A stretch of 37,676 bases of DNA from a virus: positions 1-37,676 of IMG/VR virus record IMGVR_UViG_3300008259_000241; one strand, 5' to 3'. Both the position numbers and the translations under genes were made by a program. Shown here piece after piece: positions 1-8,563 of this stretch (position 1 is the stretch's first letter; every line of letters begins with the position of its first letter). The notes beneath the pieces are model-generated. The model searched no databases. It worked only from the letters and a program-made list of their open reading frames with translations, and was not told the DNA's origin.

Positions 1-16
1 GAATAAAGTTCTTTTA
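1..16. repeat. 16-base overlap with the right end (circular contig junction)
   Basis: GAATAAAGTTCTTTTA occurs at 1-16 and again at 37661-37676. A gene reads through the join in frame, so this is most simply the residual overlap of a circular or circularly permuted sequence. A true 16-base physical terminal repeat is possible but less likely. Confidence 0.85.
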
Positions 17-2681
17 TCGCTGCGGACTTGCCAACATTATCGAGGTTTTGATACTCAGGAGACCGCAACAACGGTGCGATCCCGCGCTCGGCGATGATAC
101 CTAGTTCGCGGTTAACAAGGCGGTCGGTGTCAACATCGCCGGTGTTTGACCCCATTTTATAGGGCGCAATACCCAGACGATCCAACTCGCTCTCGACAAT
201 GTTCTTAGCTGGGCGGATTGTAACGCCGAGAAGCTGACGCAGTGCTGGGTCCTCTGTGGTCATCGGACCTTCGCGTGTCGGGCTTTCCCCTTCAGGAATA
301 TCAAGCGCCCGTTGTGCACCCGGAATTGATCTGGTCAGGGTTCCGAGGAAGCTGCCCTTTGTATCTCGGTAGACGGCCTCTTCTGGATTGTATTGGGCGT
401 AGAAATCTTTAAGCCCTTGCATCGGCGTGAAGATGGCCGAGCCGTAATCAGCGGCAAACTTACCGATAATATCTAGATATTTTTTGGGGTCCGAGCCTGC
501 GTCGGTAAGGTCTTTGATGAACTCATCAATAACATACAGGCCAGTACCCGCTCGGAACTGAGAGCCGGTTACCGCTTGAAAAATTTCTTTAGCGTCGATT
601 GCTTGGTCAAGCGTTTGGCCGTTTAGTTTGCCGTCGTTGTACCGCTTCAAAATATCCGCAACAAGAAGGTACTGCGGGAGCGGAAAATAGGCCTTCATGT
701 CCACGACGCGACCATCCGGCAACTTGGCTTCGCTCCACTTTTCACCGGCTGCATCGCTGTCGCGGAACAGATACGCCGCGCCAATCAAGCCAGTGCCGAC
801 GATAGCCTTGGACAAAACTTCAGGATCACCGGCCATCATCGCATCGCGGTTCTTTTTTGACAGAAGACGCGCTACACCCAGTGGGTTATACTCGGCCTGA
901 AAACGTATGGCGGAAACCATAAAGCGGGGGAACGGCGCAATCGTCACACCTGCGGGGCCAAGTGCTTCGACTGTACGAATAAAACCATCCGCAACTTTAC
1001 CCATAGCGTGATCAGTTTTTGGCGCGGCCCCGTAGGTAAAGTCCATCGTCTCCCGAAGCGCCGCGTCGATGGCGTCTTGCGGAATTTCGTCGAGACGTTG
1101 CGTGTCTACAATATCGTCGATGCTCATTCCGCGACGAGTTAATTCTCGACGTAGATAAACCGGGAACATCATGTTGCGTGTTGTTGTTTCGGTAACTCGG
1201 TTCACCAAGTTAAGGGTGTTGACGACTTTCTCGACTTTACCGAATTTGTCTTTAGCCACACCACCTGCAACATCCGCCGCGTATGTGGCGTTTAAGTCTT
1301 TGACAACCTTTGGGTAGTATGTGCGAAGCTGTTCGTAGAACTGCTTATTGCGTGCGGGTTGGAACCGATCAGTAAGAACAGCAAACGCATCCATCGCACG
1401 CGTCCCAACCGGGTCGTTCCGAAATGGGTTTGTAGCTGCGTTGATTGCGGTCGATGTGAGTGAAGTAGCCATGTCGATTGGTAGGCGCACAAGGGAACCC
1501 CATGTATTGCGCATGGTCGTAGCAAGCTGTGAAACCATGAGGCCACGCGTTGCGTCGGTCGTGCGCTTCCACAAGCTAAGTTCGTCCGGCGTTTTCACGC
1601 CAGCTTGCGCGACATCCGCCGCTTCTTTCGGGATATACCTACTCATCACCATGCGGGCGCGAAGAACACGCGCCGCTTCGGTTGCCGTTTGCTGCGAACC
1701 AGCCACGAAGTCCGTTAAATCTTCAGGATCAATCCCGGCCTGCTTCGCAAGTTCAAGGGTACGCTCCATAGGAAGTGTACCCGCGTTGAAGTGCATGAAG
1801 AAGAAGTCTTTAAGCGGAAGTTTTTCTGGGCGGGTTAGGCCCGTCTCTTTGAGGTAGTCAGTCTCAAAGCGCAGAACTTTATCTGTCACTTCTTGCGTAG
1901 CAATAGGCCGCGTCTGGCCCTTCCCGCCTAACGCTTCGATACCCGCTGCGCCCTGTTCTTCGGACATACGAGTACGAGGCACAACAGGGGCGGGCGCGAC
2001 AGGCGTGGCAACTGCGGCCATCTCTGGGGTGAGCGCAGTTTCCGGAACCGCAGCCGCAACTTCCTCCGCAACCGCGCCGGGGCCAGTAGTAAAGCGGCTG
2101 GCAGCCGCGTTAAATGCTGGCGCGACACGAGTGGCAACGGCCTGAAGTGGTTTAGCCACAAACGGAAGAGCGGTAGCCCCCGCGATTAAATAATCCGTAC
2201 CTGTTCCGCGACCTACTAAAACGTCACCGATAGCACGTTCGGTTTCTTCAACGCCGAGTAGACCTTCGGTAAAGGTTTTGAGATTTCGGACTACATCTTG
2301 GCCGTACAGGGCCGCGTCGCGTTCATCGAAACCGGGAAGCAGATCAGCTACAGTCGCAACACCGGAGGCAAGTTTGTCGTAGAGGCCTCCCGTAATTGTA
2401 GTCGGGGTATACGCGGTTAGTTCCGGTTGCCGGTTAGCAGTAACTCTAATTTCTTCGGCCGGTGCAACGCCTTGTACTTGATCAAAAGGTACTGCTGGCG
2501 CACGCACGATATTGGGCGCTGCAAGTATGGGGCCTTTATAATTCTTTGCAATCCAAGCATCGGCCGCAGCTTTAAGTTCGTCATCATTGCTAAGCGACGT
2601 TACACCGGGGAGCGTAATCGTCTCCCCAGTGGCAGGAATTTCCAGAAATACTGGTGCGCCTTTTGGCTTCACTTCAGCCAT
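1..2681 (-). CDS. Large putative internal virion (DNA-ejection) protein, N-terminal 893 codons
   Basis: The frame opens with ATG at 2681 (MAEVKPKGAPVFLEI) and has no stop before the left edge. With the 16-base overlap it continues in frame into the right end, giving a protein of about 981 residues. An Ala/Val/Pro-rich stretch at about residues 150-230 is followed by a long, mostly helical, charged region. A short hydrophobic segment (AIVGTGLIGAAYLF) lies at roughly residue 615. I recognise no catalytic motif. It is the last structural gene of the late block and follows two smaller Ala/Gln-rich proteins. Large helical proteins at this place in podovirus genomes are usually internal core or ejection proteins, so that role is inferred from size and position only. 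Confidence 0.72.
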   Translation of the reverse strand, partial: MAEVKPKGAPVFLEIPATGETITLPGVTSLSNDDELKAAADAWIAKNYKGPILAAPNIVRAPAVPFDQVQGVAPAEEIRVTANRQPELTAYTPTTITGGLYDKLASGVATVADLLPGFDERDAALYGQDVVRNLKTFTEGLLGVEETERAIGDVLVGRGTGTDYLIAGATALPFVAKPLQAVATRVAPAFNAAASRFTTGPGAVAEEVAAAVPETALTPEMAAVATPVAPAPVVPRTRMSEEQGAAGIEALGGKGQTRPIATQEVTDKVLRFETDYLKETGLTRPEKLPLKDFFFMHFNAGTLPMERTLELAKQAGIDPEDLTDFVAGSQQTATEAARVLRARMVMSRYIPKEAADVAQAGVKTPDELSLWKRTTDATRGLMVSQLATTMRNTWGSLVRLPIDMATSLTSTAINAATNPFRNDPVGTRAMDAFAVLTDRFQPARNKQFYEQLRTYYPKVVKDLNATYAADVAGGVAKDKFGKVEKVVNTLNLVNRVTETTTRNMMFPVYLRRELTRRGMSIDDIVDTQRLDEIPQDAIDAALRETMDFTYGAAPKTDHAMGKVADGFIRTVEALGPAGVTIAPFPRFMVSAIRFQAEYNPLGVARLLSKKNRDAMMAGDPEVLSKAIVGTGLIGAAYLFRDSDAAGEKWSEAKLPDGRVVDMKAYFPLPQYLLVADILKRYNDGKLNGQTLDQAIDAKEIFQAVTGSQFRAGTGLYVIDEFIKDLTDAGSDPKKYLDIIGKFAADYGSAIFTPMQGLKDFYAQYNPEEAVYRDTKGSFLGTLTRSIPGAQRALDIPEGESPTREGPMTTEDPALRQLLGVTIRPAKNIVESELDRLGIAPYKMGSNTGDVDTDRLVNRELGIIAERGIAPLLRSPEYQNLDNVGKSAAIKELY

Positions 2682-2689
2682 TTAAAATC

Positions 2690-3634
2690 CTACTTTTTTG
2701 TAACAAAAACGGGCTTGCCGGTTGCAGGTGGTAAAACACCGGCAAAACCATAAGGATTGGCGGGTGCTGGCGCTCTTTGGCCAGTGTCAATTTGAATACG
2801 AGGGTTCTTTGTGTTGATCCCAATGATACGGCCATCCTCTGTGCGTTGCAACGAGAAGGTCCCGCCACTGCCGCCACCACCTTCACGCGCCCGCGCATCG
2901 GCCCTTGCCATTTCTTGACGGCGTAGACCGAGGCTCTCGCGCTGGTATGCGTTCATGCGCTTCGGTACTGACATAATAAGTTCGTTTGTATCTTCGTTAT
3001 AAATTTCTACAGCGTCACCCGCATCAATCTCGCGTGTCTTGGGCGGCATCTTCTGGTCTGTAATGACAAATGAGCCATCGTTAAATGTCAGTCGGATATT
3101 GCCTGTTGCGGGGTCGCGGTCACGGTTAAACACTTGCTTCTGTCGGAACGCTTCTTCCTGCACAATCTTAAATGCCTCTGCCGGATCAGCATTCTCAAGA
3201 ACGCCGCGCTTTTCCTCTGGCAACGCCGAGGCGTACTGCTTAACGAATGCGCGCTGCTGCGCTTCTTGCTGCGCCGACTGTTGCAACTGTGCAATTTTAA
3301 GTTGCGCGTTCAGCTTTTCCATTTGTTGATTGCGAACATTCTGGAGAACAGCAGACGGATCAGCAGCGCCACGGCTACCTGCGGCCTGAAGCACTTGGCC
3401 GAGCGCAGTTATTTTTTCGCCAGTTGATAGCCTGCCGATACCGCCGCTCATGAGAGCCTGCATATCTTGAATGTACTTTGCCGTTGGCGAAAGCTGAGGC
3501 TCGGCTGAAGCGGCCATTGGCGCGATAGCTTGCGGAGCCATAGCGGGCATAATGCGAGGAGCCACCGCCGCGCCACCCGGAGGGGTGCGGTTTGGAATGA
3601 CTGACTGCATCAGGATTTCCATCGGGGTAGCCAT
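2690..3634 (-). CDS. Putative internal virion protein, 314 aa
   Basis: The ORF starts MATPMEILMQSVIPN and ends VFVTKK. The first 60 residues are rich in Pro, Ala and Met. Residues about 95-165 are a Gln/Ala/Lys helical, probably coiled-coil segment. The middle has a beta-type stretch (TGNIRLTFNDGSFVITD). A Gly-rich linker (GGGGSGG) near residue 255 precedes a short C-terminal domain. No enzyme motif is visible. It lies 8 bases upstream of the giant virion protein and 4 bases after the preceding gene. Gene order in the late block suggests a minor structural or ejected protein; this is inference. Confidence 0.68.
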   Translation of the reverse strand: MATPMEILMQSVIPNRTPPGGAAVAPRIMPAMAPQAIAPMAASAEPQLSPTAKYIQDMQALMSGGIGRLSTGEKITALGQVLQAAGSRGAADPSAVLQNVRNQQMEKLNAQLKIAQLQQSAQQEAQQRAFVKQYASALPEEKRGVLENADPAEAFKIVQEEAFRQKQVFNRDRDPATGNIRLTFNDGSFVITDQKMPPKTREIDAGDAVEIYNEDTNELIMSVPKRMNAYQRESLGLRRQEMARADARAREGGGGSGGTFSLQRTEDGRIIGINTKNPRIQIDTGQRAPAPANPYGFAGVLPPATGKPVFVTKK

Positions 3635-3638
3635 CTAA

Positions 3639-4487
3639 TTAACCACCTTTTCCAAATAGACTGAGGAGAGTACCAATCGTGGACGCAGCCGTTCCAACTT
3701 GGCCGAGCGTTGACTGGCCCGGCTGGGTTGTCGTTTGCGTCATTGGCGATGGAAGACCCTGCGAACCCATGAGCAAAGTCTGAAGCTGCTGCTGCGGGAA
3801 GCCGCGCTGTTCGAGGAAATCCTTATAGGCCAGATCGAGGTTCTGCTGAGCCATGCCGCGCTGCGCTTGGCCCGTACCCTGAAGCATCGCTGCATACGCC
3901 TGCTGATTGCCCAGCGCCTGTTGGCCAAAGCCAGACAAGGCTTGCGCACCCGCAAGCTGCTGACCCGGCAGACCCTGTGCAAACCCAGCGGCTTGCGTGT
4001 ATCCCTGATTATACAGGTTCGCCAGCGTTTGAGCCGTATTCAAATCTTCTTGGCCTGCAAGCTGCGCTTCGTAAACACCACGGCGTTCGTTACCGAATGC
4101 ACGCGACGCGGCCATCTGAGCCTTCGTTGCTGCGTCACGCTCGGCGCGGTTCTGCGCCAATCGAGCCATCGTGGCGTCGATGACGTTGGTCTGGAACGGC
4201 GACATGAAGCCAGAGACATCTTGCTGAAACTGCTGTGGCGTATATCCGGCTGCACGCTCAGCAACTTGGGTGGCTTGCTGAAGTTGCGGCATCCCAACTT
4301 GCTGGGTTGCAGCGTTGATCGCGGTCTGGAACGCCTGCTCTTCAGCGGGGCGGAAGCCTGCAACACGCGGCCCTTGATATGCCTGATAAGGGATAGCCGC
4401 GACTTGCTGCGCGGCTCCATAGTTACGCGCCAGAATATCCTGAATGAAAGGATTGAGTGCCTGTGCAGTGGTTGTAGTTGTCGCCAT
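3639..4487 (-). CDS. Putative Ala/Gln-rich virion protein, 282 aa
   Basis: I chose the ATG at 4487 (MATTTTTAQALNPFIQ) because a GGGGATT ribosome-binding sequence lies just upstream; an ATG four codons earlier overlaps that site. The protein is strongly enriched in Ala, Gln and Gly, with recurrent short motifs such as QQ-A and GFGQQALGNQQA. It ends in a Thr/Ser/Gly-rich tail with a small hydrophobic segment (TIGTLLSLFGKGG). Such low-complexity helical proteins often accompany podovirus internal core proteins. I do not recognise an enzymatic domain. It is followed immediately by the 314-residue protein in the same direction. Confidence 0.66.
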   Translation of the reverse strand: MATTTTTAQALNPFIQDILARNYGAAQQVAAIPYQAYQGPRVAGFRPAEEQAFQTAINAATQQVGMPQLQQATQVAERAAGYTPQQFQQDVSGFMSPFQTNVIDATMARLAQNRAERDAATKAQMAASRAFGNERRGVYEAQLAGQEDLNTAQTLANLYNQGYTQAAGFAQGLPGQQLAGAQALSGFGQQALGNQQAYAAMLQGTGQAQRGMAQQNLDLAYKDFLEQRGFPQQQLQTLLMGSQGLPSPMTQTTTQPGQSTLGQVGTAASTIGTLLSLFGKGG

Positions 4488-4560
4488 TATAATCCCCAAG
4501 CGGACTGACCGCCTAATCGTTCGTTATTAACACAAAAATAAACCGATTGACAGCCCCTTA

Positions 4561-5154
4561 CTACTGCACTTGCATCACAGACAAAAGGCAAGATGGCCCA
4601 GATGGCGCGAATGCCGTTGCGGCAGAGGCATGAAGTTCAAGGTTCGTACTATCAGCGGCCCACATCAGTTCAATGTAATCGCCAGCAACTAAGGAAAAGA
4701 AGTGGTCCCTGCCTGAAGCCATGTGCCCGCCATTGATGTCGCTTGTTGTCAGGAACGCACTCGCCGCAACATTAGTTCCGTTTTTCCTGAACCAAAACCA
4801 TGTTGTTTTTGCACTACTGTTGTTGGACAGAATTGTAAAATGGGCCGAAAAATTATATAGGCCGTCTTCTGTTACGACAATCCGAGATGCAGGAGAACCA
4901 ACGGAAACGCCGTTGCTATCTTCCGTTGTATCAAATGTAATCGTATAGGCCGTATTCGCAGCAGCAGGGCTTACGCTAGTAGTTTTCTTAAACTGGCCGT
5001 AGAACCCTTCGTATATCAATTTTGCTGGCGCATAGATACCGACATCCTCACCCTTGACGTAAGCGCCCTGCGCAAAACTCTCAATAAGACGATTGCGCTG
5101 GGCTTCATATTGAAAGTTATAGTCGGCCGGTGCTGGCGGTAGTTTGAGTTTCAT
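4561..5154 (-). CDS. C1q/TNF-like beta-sandwich virion protein, 197 aa
   Basis: The start ATG at 5154 overlaps the stop of the nozzle gene (ATGA), so I prefer it to the ATG 16 codons upstream. The first 60 residues are helical and linker-like (MKLKLPPAPADYNFQYEAQR). From about residue 70 the pattern resembles C1q/TNF-like jelly-rolls used in phage appendages: a strand YTITFDTT, then GLYNFSAHFTI, TTWFWFRKNGT, a long loop, and FFSLVAGDYIELMWAAD. Proteins of this kind often sit on capsid or tail surfaces and contact carbohydrate. Placement after the nozzle gene supports an appendage role, but the fold call comes from pattern reading only. Confidence 0.6.
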   Translation of the reverse strand: MKLKLPPAPADYNFQYEAQRNRLIESFAQGAYVKGEDVGIYAPAKLIYEGFYGQFKKTTSVSPAAANTAYTITFDTTEDSNGVSVGSPASRIVVTEDGLYNFSAHFTILSNNSSAKTTWFWFRKNGTNVAASAFLTTSDINGGHMASGRDHFFSLVAGDYIELMWAADSTNLELHASAATAFAPSGPSCLLSVMQVQ

Positions 5155-6632
5155 CGACGCCCGCCCGGTATTGCGTTGAGGCGCTGCGTCCCGATCCGCC
5201 AATCAGAGTTGTTGACGGCCGTTACCTTCATCTGAATTTGTCGGCCGTTGAAGCGGACGGACGTTGGGTTCGTCAAGCTGTATGGGCCGAAGGTTTGCTT
5301 CACATCATTAGGATAGTAGCGAGAGGAGAAGGTCGCAGTGACTTCGCCCTGATTGCGTTCGTCTGGGATCATCTCGTTAATATACAAGATGTTGTCGCCT
5401 TGTCCAATCTGCACGGGCCCTGTCTCGGCGTACACACTTTCCGATCCGTGGTTCATGCCGATCTCGTGGTCGTAGATGTAGCCGTCATCAGACACCATCA
5501 ATGGGTTGGCGAACACGCCACGGTCAATCCCGGCAGAACGGCCAAGCTGGCCGATGGACCAGTTGTTCTGGGCGTAGTTCCAGATCACATAGCGGTTATT
5601 CTCTTGGCTTGACGCGGACGGATAGAAAAACCACACTTCATCGAACTGCGAGTTGTTGACGGCGTAGGCCTTGCTGATCTGCGCTTGGTTGATGTCGGAG
5701 AACACATAGTCTGACACTTCGCACGGCACAGATTTGACGTAGCCGTCATACATGTAGAAGCCACGCGAACCCATCCAGACCGCGAAGTTATCCTGAACAG
5801 CAATAGCGTTCGGCCCCGCAAGACCGCAAGCACGGCCCGCAAACTCAGATGTATATACAAATGGCTGGCCAACGTAAGAAACGATATGCGCGTCAATGTC
5901 CGTGAGAACAAGAACCTGACCACGAACACGCTTGGCTGTGATAATTTTGCCACCCGTCTGTAGCTCTAGGCTACCAGCAAGGTTCGTAGAAGATGGCGTC
6001 CAGACCGTATTGTCTTCAAGATCAGACCATGCAATCTTGCGCGGATTGCCGGACGCGCCAAGAGCAAACATCGAGCGTTCGTTCGTGACAAGCACCCCAG
6101 TATTGGATGTCGGCGCGTTCGTTACGGCAACGGCCTTTGTCGGCGTTGTCGTGTCTAACTGCCACTCGTAAATCTTGCCGTCAAAGTTTGAACAGCCGAC
6201 GAGATACTCGCCCCATGTGTCGAGCGTCCATGTCGTAGCTGGCGTTACAACGCCAACGTCGGGGCGCGGCGTGCCGTAGTAGCCTGCGCTGTAGAGGCCA
6301 ACGCCGTAGCCACCGCCGACAGATGCGTTGGCGTTGCCGGGTGTAAACCCAGTCGGCGTGATGTCCACGATAACGCTGGACTGTGTGATGGCGTAGAGTT
6401 TGGAATGCGTGCCGACGCTGATATAGCGCGTGCTGTTGTTAGACCGCCAAGCGATCATGCCACGGGCTTTGCCGGTAAGAGCGGTAGTGGTTCGTTCCTG
6501 CCACCCGCCAACGGGACGCATCATCCCCTCGACCCAGCGCACAAGGTTCACGTCATACCACCGGCCGGAACTGTCAAGTTCGGTTCCGTTGCGGTAGACA
6601 CCCGGCGGGATACTGATAGGAATAAGCGCCAT
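5151..6632 (-). CDS. P22 gp10-like tail nozzle / packaged-DNA stabilisation protein, 493 aa
   Basis: The protein begins MALIPISIPPGVYRNGTELD, a typical opening for this family. Successive beta repeats rich in Trp, Gly and Tyr follow (for example GSRGFYMYDGYVKSVPCEVSD and VIWNYAQNNWSIGQL). Together they suggest a beta-propeller-like fold, as in podovirus nozzle proteins that close the tail tube after packaging. The RWYDVNLVRWVEGMMRPVGGW segment near residue 25 is a strong family-type signature. Length is normal for the family (about 470-500). It lies after the spanin genes and overlaps the next gene by an ATGA junction. Confidence 0.8.
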   Translation of the reverse strand: MALIPISIPPGVYRNGTELDSSGRWYDVNLVRWVEGMMRPVGGWQERTTTALTGKARGMIAWRSNNSTRYISVGTHSKLYAITQSSVIVDITPTGFTPGNANASVGGGYGVGLYSAGYYGTPRPDVGVVTPATTWTLDTWGEYLVGCSNFDGKIYEWQLDTTTPTKAVAVTNAPTSNTGVLVTNERSMFALGASGNPRKIAWSDLEDNTVWTPSSTNLAGSLELQTGGKIITAKRVRGQVLVLTDIDAHIVSYVGQPFVYTSEFAGRACGLAGPNAIAVQDNFAVWMGSRGFYMYDGYVKSVPCEVSDYVFSDINQAQISKAYAVNNSQFDEVWFFYPSASSQENNRYVIWNYAQNNWSIGQLGRSAGIDRGVFANPLMVSDDGYIYDHEIGMNHGSESVYAETGPVQIGQGDNILYINEMIPDERNQGEVTATFSSRYYPNDVKQTFGPYSLTNPTSVRFNGRQIQMKVTAVNNSDWRIGTQRLNAIPGGRR

Positions 6633-6667
6633 TTAATTACCTGTGCGTAAAGACTAAAGTTCTTATA

Positions 6668-6979
6668 TCACTTATTTGGGATTTTTACAGCCTCTTCCCA
6701 TGCTTCTATAGTTCGGCGGTGACGCAACGCGCAATCACCATATTTTGCAATTATATCAACTTCCCAAATAGCACGCTCTGGATCGGTCAGAACGGAAGGA
6801 GGATTTGGGAGAGGCGGACAATTACTTGCTAGGTTCGCTGGCGGCTGCGGCATTGGCGCGATTGATACCGCCTTCGAGCAGCCCGACAATGCGAGGATCA
6901 GGAGCGCAGTCAGCAGAGACAGCAGGCAAAGTCTTGTATATCTCGCGGATCGTCTCTCGCTCTCCGGCGACCACGACAT
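6668..6979 (-). CDS. Rz1-like outer-membrane spanin lipoprotein, 103 aa
   Basis: The gene overlaps the end of the Rz-like gene in another frame, the classical Rz/Rz1 layout. From the ATG at 6979 (MSWSPESERR) there is a hydrophobic stretch LLSLLTALLILALSGC with a lipobox (L-S-G-C). A Pro-rich mature start follows (APMPQPPANLASNCPPLPNPP), as expected of an o-spanin. An ATG at 7021 would add 14 residues; I favour the inner one because the signal peptide is then nearer the N terminus. Product role: outer-membrane partner that fuses the envelope membranes after endolysin action. Confidence 0.8.
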   Translation of the reverse strand: MSWSPESERRSARYTRLCLLSLLTALLILALSGCSKAVSIAPMPQPPANLASNCPPLPNPPSVLTDPERAIWEVDIIAKYGDCALRHRRTIEAWEEAVKIPNK

Positions 6980-7184
6980 CGGCTTTATCTCGTTCGGCTT
7001 GGTAAAGCGTAGAAACCTCATCTATCTTTCCTTGCATTTGTTGGCGTTGCTTTTGCGCCTTTTCCAGCGCCTTTGCGTATGCGGCATCACACTGCCAATC
7101 TCGGACTTTATACCCAGAAGCCGCACCAATAATAAGTGCGCCCCCTAGGGCATACAGCAAAATTGGCTTAGGGATTAAAGCCAT
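6822..7184 (-). CDS. Rz-like inner-membrane spanin, 120 aa
   Basis: MALIPKPILLYALGGALIIGAA gives one N-terminal membrane segment. It is followed by a Lys/Glu/Gln/Asp-rich coiled-coil (residues about 35-85) and a short Cys-containing tail. This is the usual i-spanin architecture. The 3' part overlaps the lipoprotein gene in a different frame. The start overlaps the end of the endolysin gene by 10 bases. It is expected to pair with the downstream lipoprotein to disrupt the outer membrane of a Gram-negative host. Confidence 0.8.
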   Translation of the reverse strand: MALIPKPILLYALGGALIIGAASGYKVRDWQCDAAYAKALEKAQKQRQQMQGKIDEVSTLYQAERDKADVVVAGERETIREIYKTLPAVSADCAPDPRIVGLLEGGINRANAAAASEPSK

Positions 7185-7786
7185 TTTGCGTACTTCTTGG
7201 TCTTCAGTTTACGGTCATCGAGGCCGTGCGTTCCACCATTGATCCGCTTTGTCAGGGCAAGAATGGCTGTGTCGTTGATGCCTTGGTCGCAGATGGACCA
7301 CAGCTTATTGCGGTCGAAGAACCACAAGGCGCTCTCGAAGCAGAGTTCACCTGCCACAAGGTCAGGGTCGTTTACAACTTCGGGTCGTCCGATGTAGTCT
7401 GCGAAAGCTTGGTAATTTGCTTTGCCAGTAAGTTGGAGAGCGCCACGTCCACGGTACTTCCAGCCATCCCCAGACGCTTCATCACCGTTGCCCATGCGAT
7501 TTGCATATACCCGATTAGCAATCTTTTTTGGCTGGCGTTCATACGCTTTAGCCATTGCATCAGTAGGGAAATACTTCCTAAAAATGCTGCGAAGTCCTTT
7601 TGCGCCATAGTTTAAATTCTCCGAGAACGCTTTGAAGCCGCCGCTTTCATGCGCAGTTTGAGCGAAGAAATGTGCAGCACGATTAGGTGATAGTTTATAA
7701 AAAGCCGCAGCTTTCTTAAAAGTACCCGGACCGAATGCGCCATCTGCTGTTACTCCGATCTTTTGTTGAAGATTAACTAGGCTCAT
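7175..7786 (-). CDS. Endolysin, glycoside hydrolase family 19 type, 203 aa
   Basis: The ATG at 7786 overlaps the preceding stop (ATGA), which decides the start (MSLVNLQQKIGVTADG). The first 30 residues resemble a small cell-wall-binding or crystal-like repeat. The catalytic region follows: HFFAQTAHESGGF contains the catalytic Glu, and GDGWKYRGRGALQLTGKANY is the second conserved block of GH19 chitinase/lysozyme domains. A late Trp-rich motif (ESALWFFDRNKLW) and KRINGG complete the family pattern. The enzyme cleaves peptidoglycan glycan strands. It is flanked by holin-like membrane proteins and spanins, forming a lysis cassette. Confidence 0.88.
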   Translation of the reverse strand: MSLVNLQQKIGVTADGAFGPGTFKKAAAFYKLSPNRAAHFFAQTAHESGGFKAFSENLNYGAKGLRSIFRKYFPTDAMAKAYERQPKKIANRVYANRMGNGDEASGDGWKYRGRGALQLTGKANYQAFADYIGRPEVVNDPDLVAGELCFESALWFFDRNKLWSICDQGINDTAILALTKRINGGTHGLDDRKLKTKKYAKWL

Positions 7787-8271
7787 TGCCCGGCCCTCCG
7801 CCAATCAGGGAAGTCGTCTGCGTCAACCACGCCGTCGCCGTTGGCGTCGTAGCGTAGGTCGTTGCGGTACTTTTCCCAAGGGGCCATATCGTCATCATCG
7901 TCGTCTTCTTCAGGCTCGTCAATAAAGACGGTGCCGTTTGGATCGCTGTATGGCTTGGTTGCTTCTGGTTCCGGCGCGGCTTCTGGCTCAGGTGCAGGCG
8001 CTTCCGGCTCTTTGTCACGCGCATTGGCGTTGAGGCTCAGACCGCCCAGCAGACCGACAAACGCACCGATGATTGTCTGGAACGCAGGGTTAATCATCTC
8101 AAGGATGGCCGTGCTATCAACAACGTCGTTGGGCACAAACAGACCGACGGCCAGTGTCAGCACGACAACAAGGATAACCGCCGACAGCGTGACGATGGCC
8201 ACGCGGATAACAAACTCAACGGTGTCGTTCACGCCGTCATGCTTGCTTTCAAAACTATTGAGGAAGTTCAT
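7783..8271 (-). CDS. Membrane protein with acidic tail and EF-hand-like loop, 162 aa
   Basis: The start at 8271 (MNFLNSFESKHDGVND) has a strong AAGGAG site at good spacing; the ATG 25 codons upstream has none. Two hydrophobic segments, about residues 20-50 and 65-85 (FQTIIGAFVGLLGGLSL), suggest a holin-like membrane protein. A Pro/Glu/Ala-rich linker follows, then a run of acidic residues (EPEEDDDDDDMAPWEK). The C terminus carries DANGDGVVDADDF, which matches a Ca-binding EF-hand or dockerin loop with Asp at positions 1, 3, 5 and 9. It overlaps the endolysin start. A holin role is plausible but unproven. Confidence 0.7.
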   Translation of the reverse strand: MNFLNSFESKHDGVNDTVEFVIRVAIVTLSAVILVVVLTLAVGLFVPNDVVDSTAILEMINPAFQTIIGAFVGLLGGLSLNANARDKEPEAPAPEPEAAPEPEATKPYSDPNGTVFIDEPEEDDDDDDMAPWEKYRNDLRYDANGDGVVDADDFPDWRRAGQ

Positions 8272-8563
8272 CACATTCTCCTTCATCTGGCTTCTTGGGC
8301 TTGATCGAGCCGCTGCCCTGCCCCGCCATAAGCCCTGCCAATGCACCTACGATAAACGTCGCTATCGGGTTGATCAGCTTAAAAAACTCCGCGTCGTTGG
8401 GGGACTGACCCTCCATCGGCTGCGATACAAATATCAGCGAATACAGCACTGTCGCCACGATGAACATCAGCGTGAACGACAGAACGACGCCGACGATGAA
8501 CCGCAGCAGTTCCTCTGGCGACCAGTATTTAACCTTCTTCGACACTCTCTTCACCCGTATCAA
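8255..8563 (-). CDS. Holin-like two-TM membrane protein, 102 aa
   Basis: Two membrane segments are evident: LLRFIVGVVLSFTLMFIVATVLYSLIF and ATFIVGALAGLMAG. A charged N terminus (MIRVKRVSKKVKYW) precedes them and a Lys/Asp/Glu tail follows. The second segment and its lead-in (KLINPIATFIVGALAGLMAG) resemble the corresponding region of the next gene (EMINPAFQTIIGAFVGLLGG), so the two look like diverged tandem paralogues. The start overlaps the lipoprotein gene by 35 bases; a GTG three codons in is an alternative. Position directly before the endolysin supports a holin or holin-regulator role. Confidence 0.68.
   Translation of the reverse strand: MIRVKRVSKKVKYWSPEELLRFIVGVVLSFTLMFIVATVLYSLIFVSQPMEGQSPNDAEFFKLINPIATFIVGALAGLMAGQGSGSIKPKKPDEGECDELPQ

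Noticed and set aside
3735-4508. 257-codon plus-strand ORF
   Set aside because: It is the complement of an Ala/Gln-rich virion gene with a good ribosome site; its translation has no recognisable pattern and no context on that strand.
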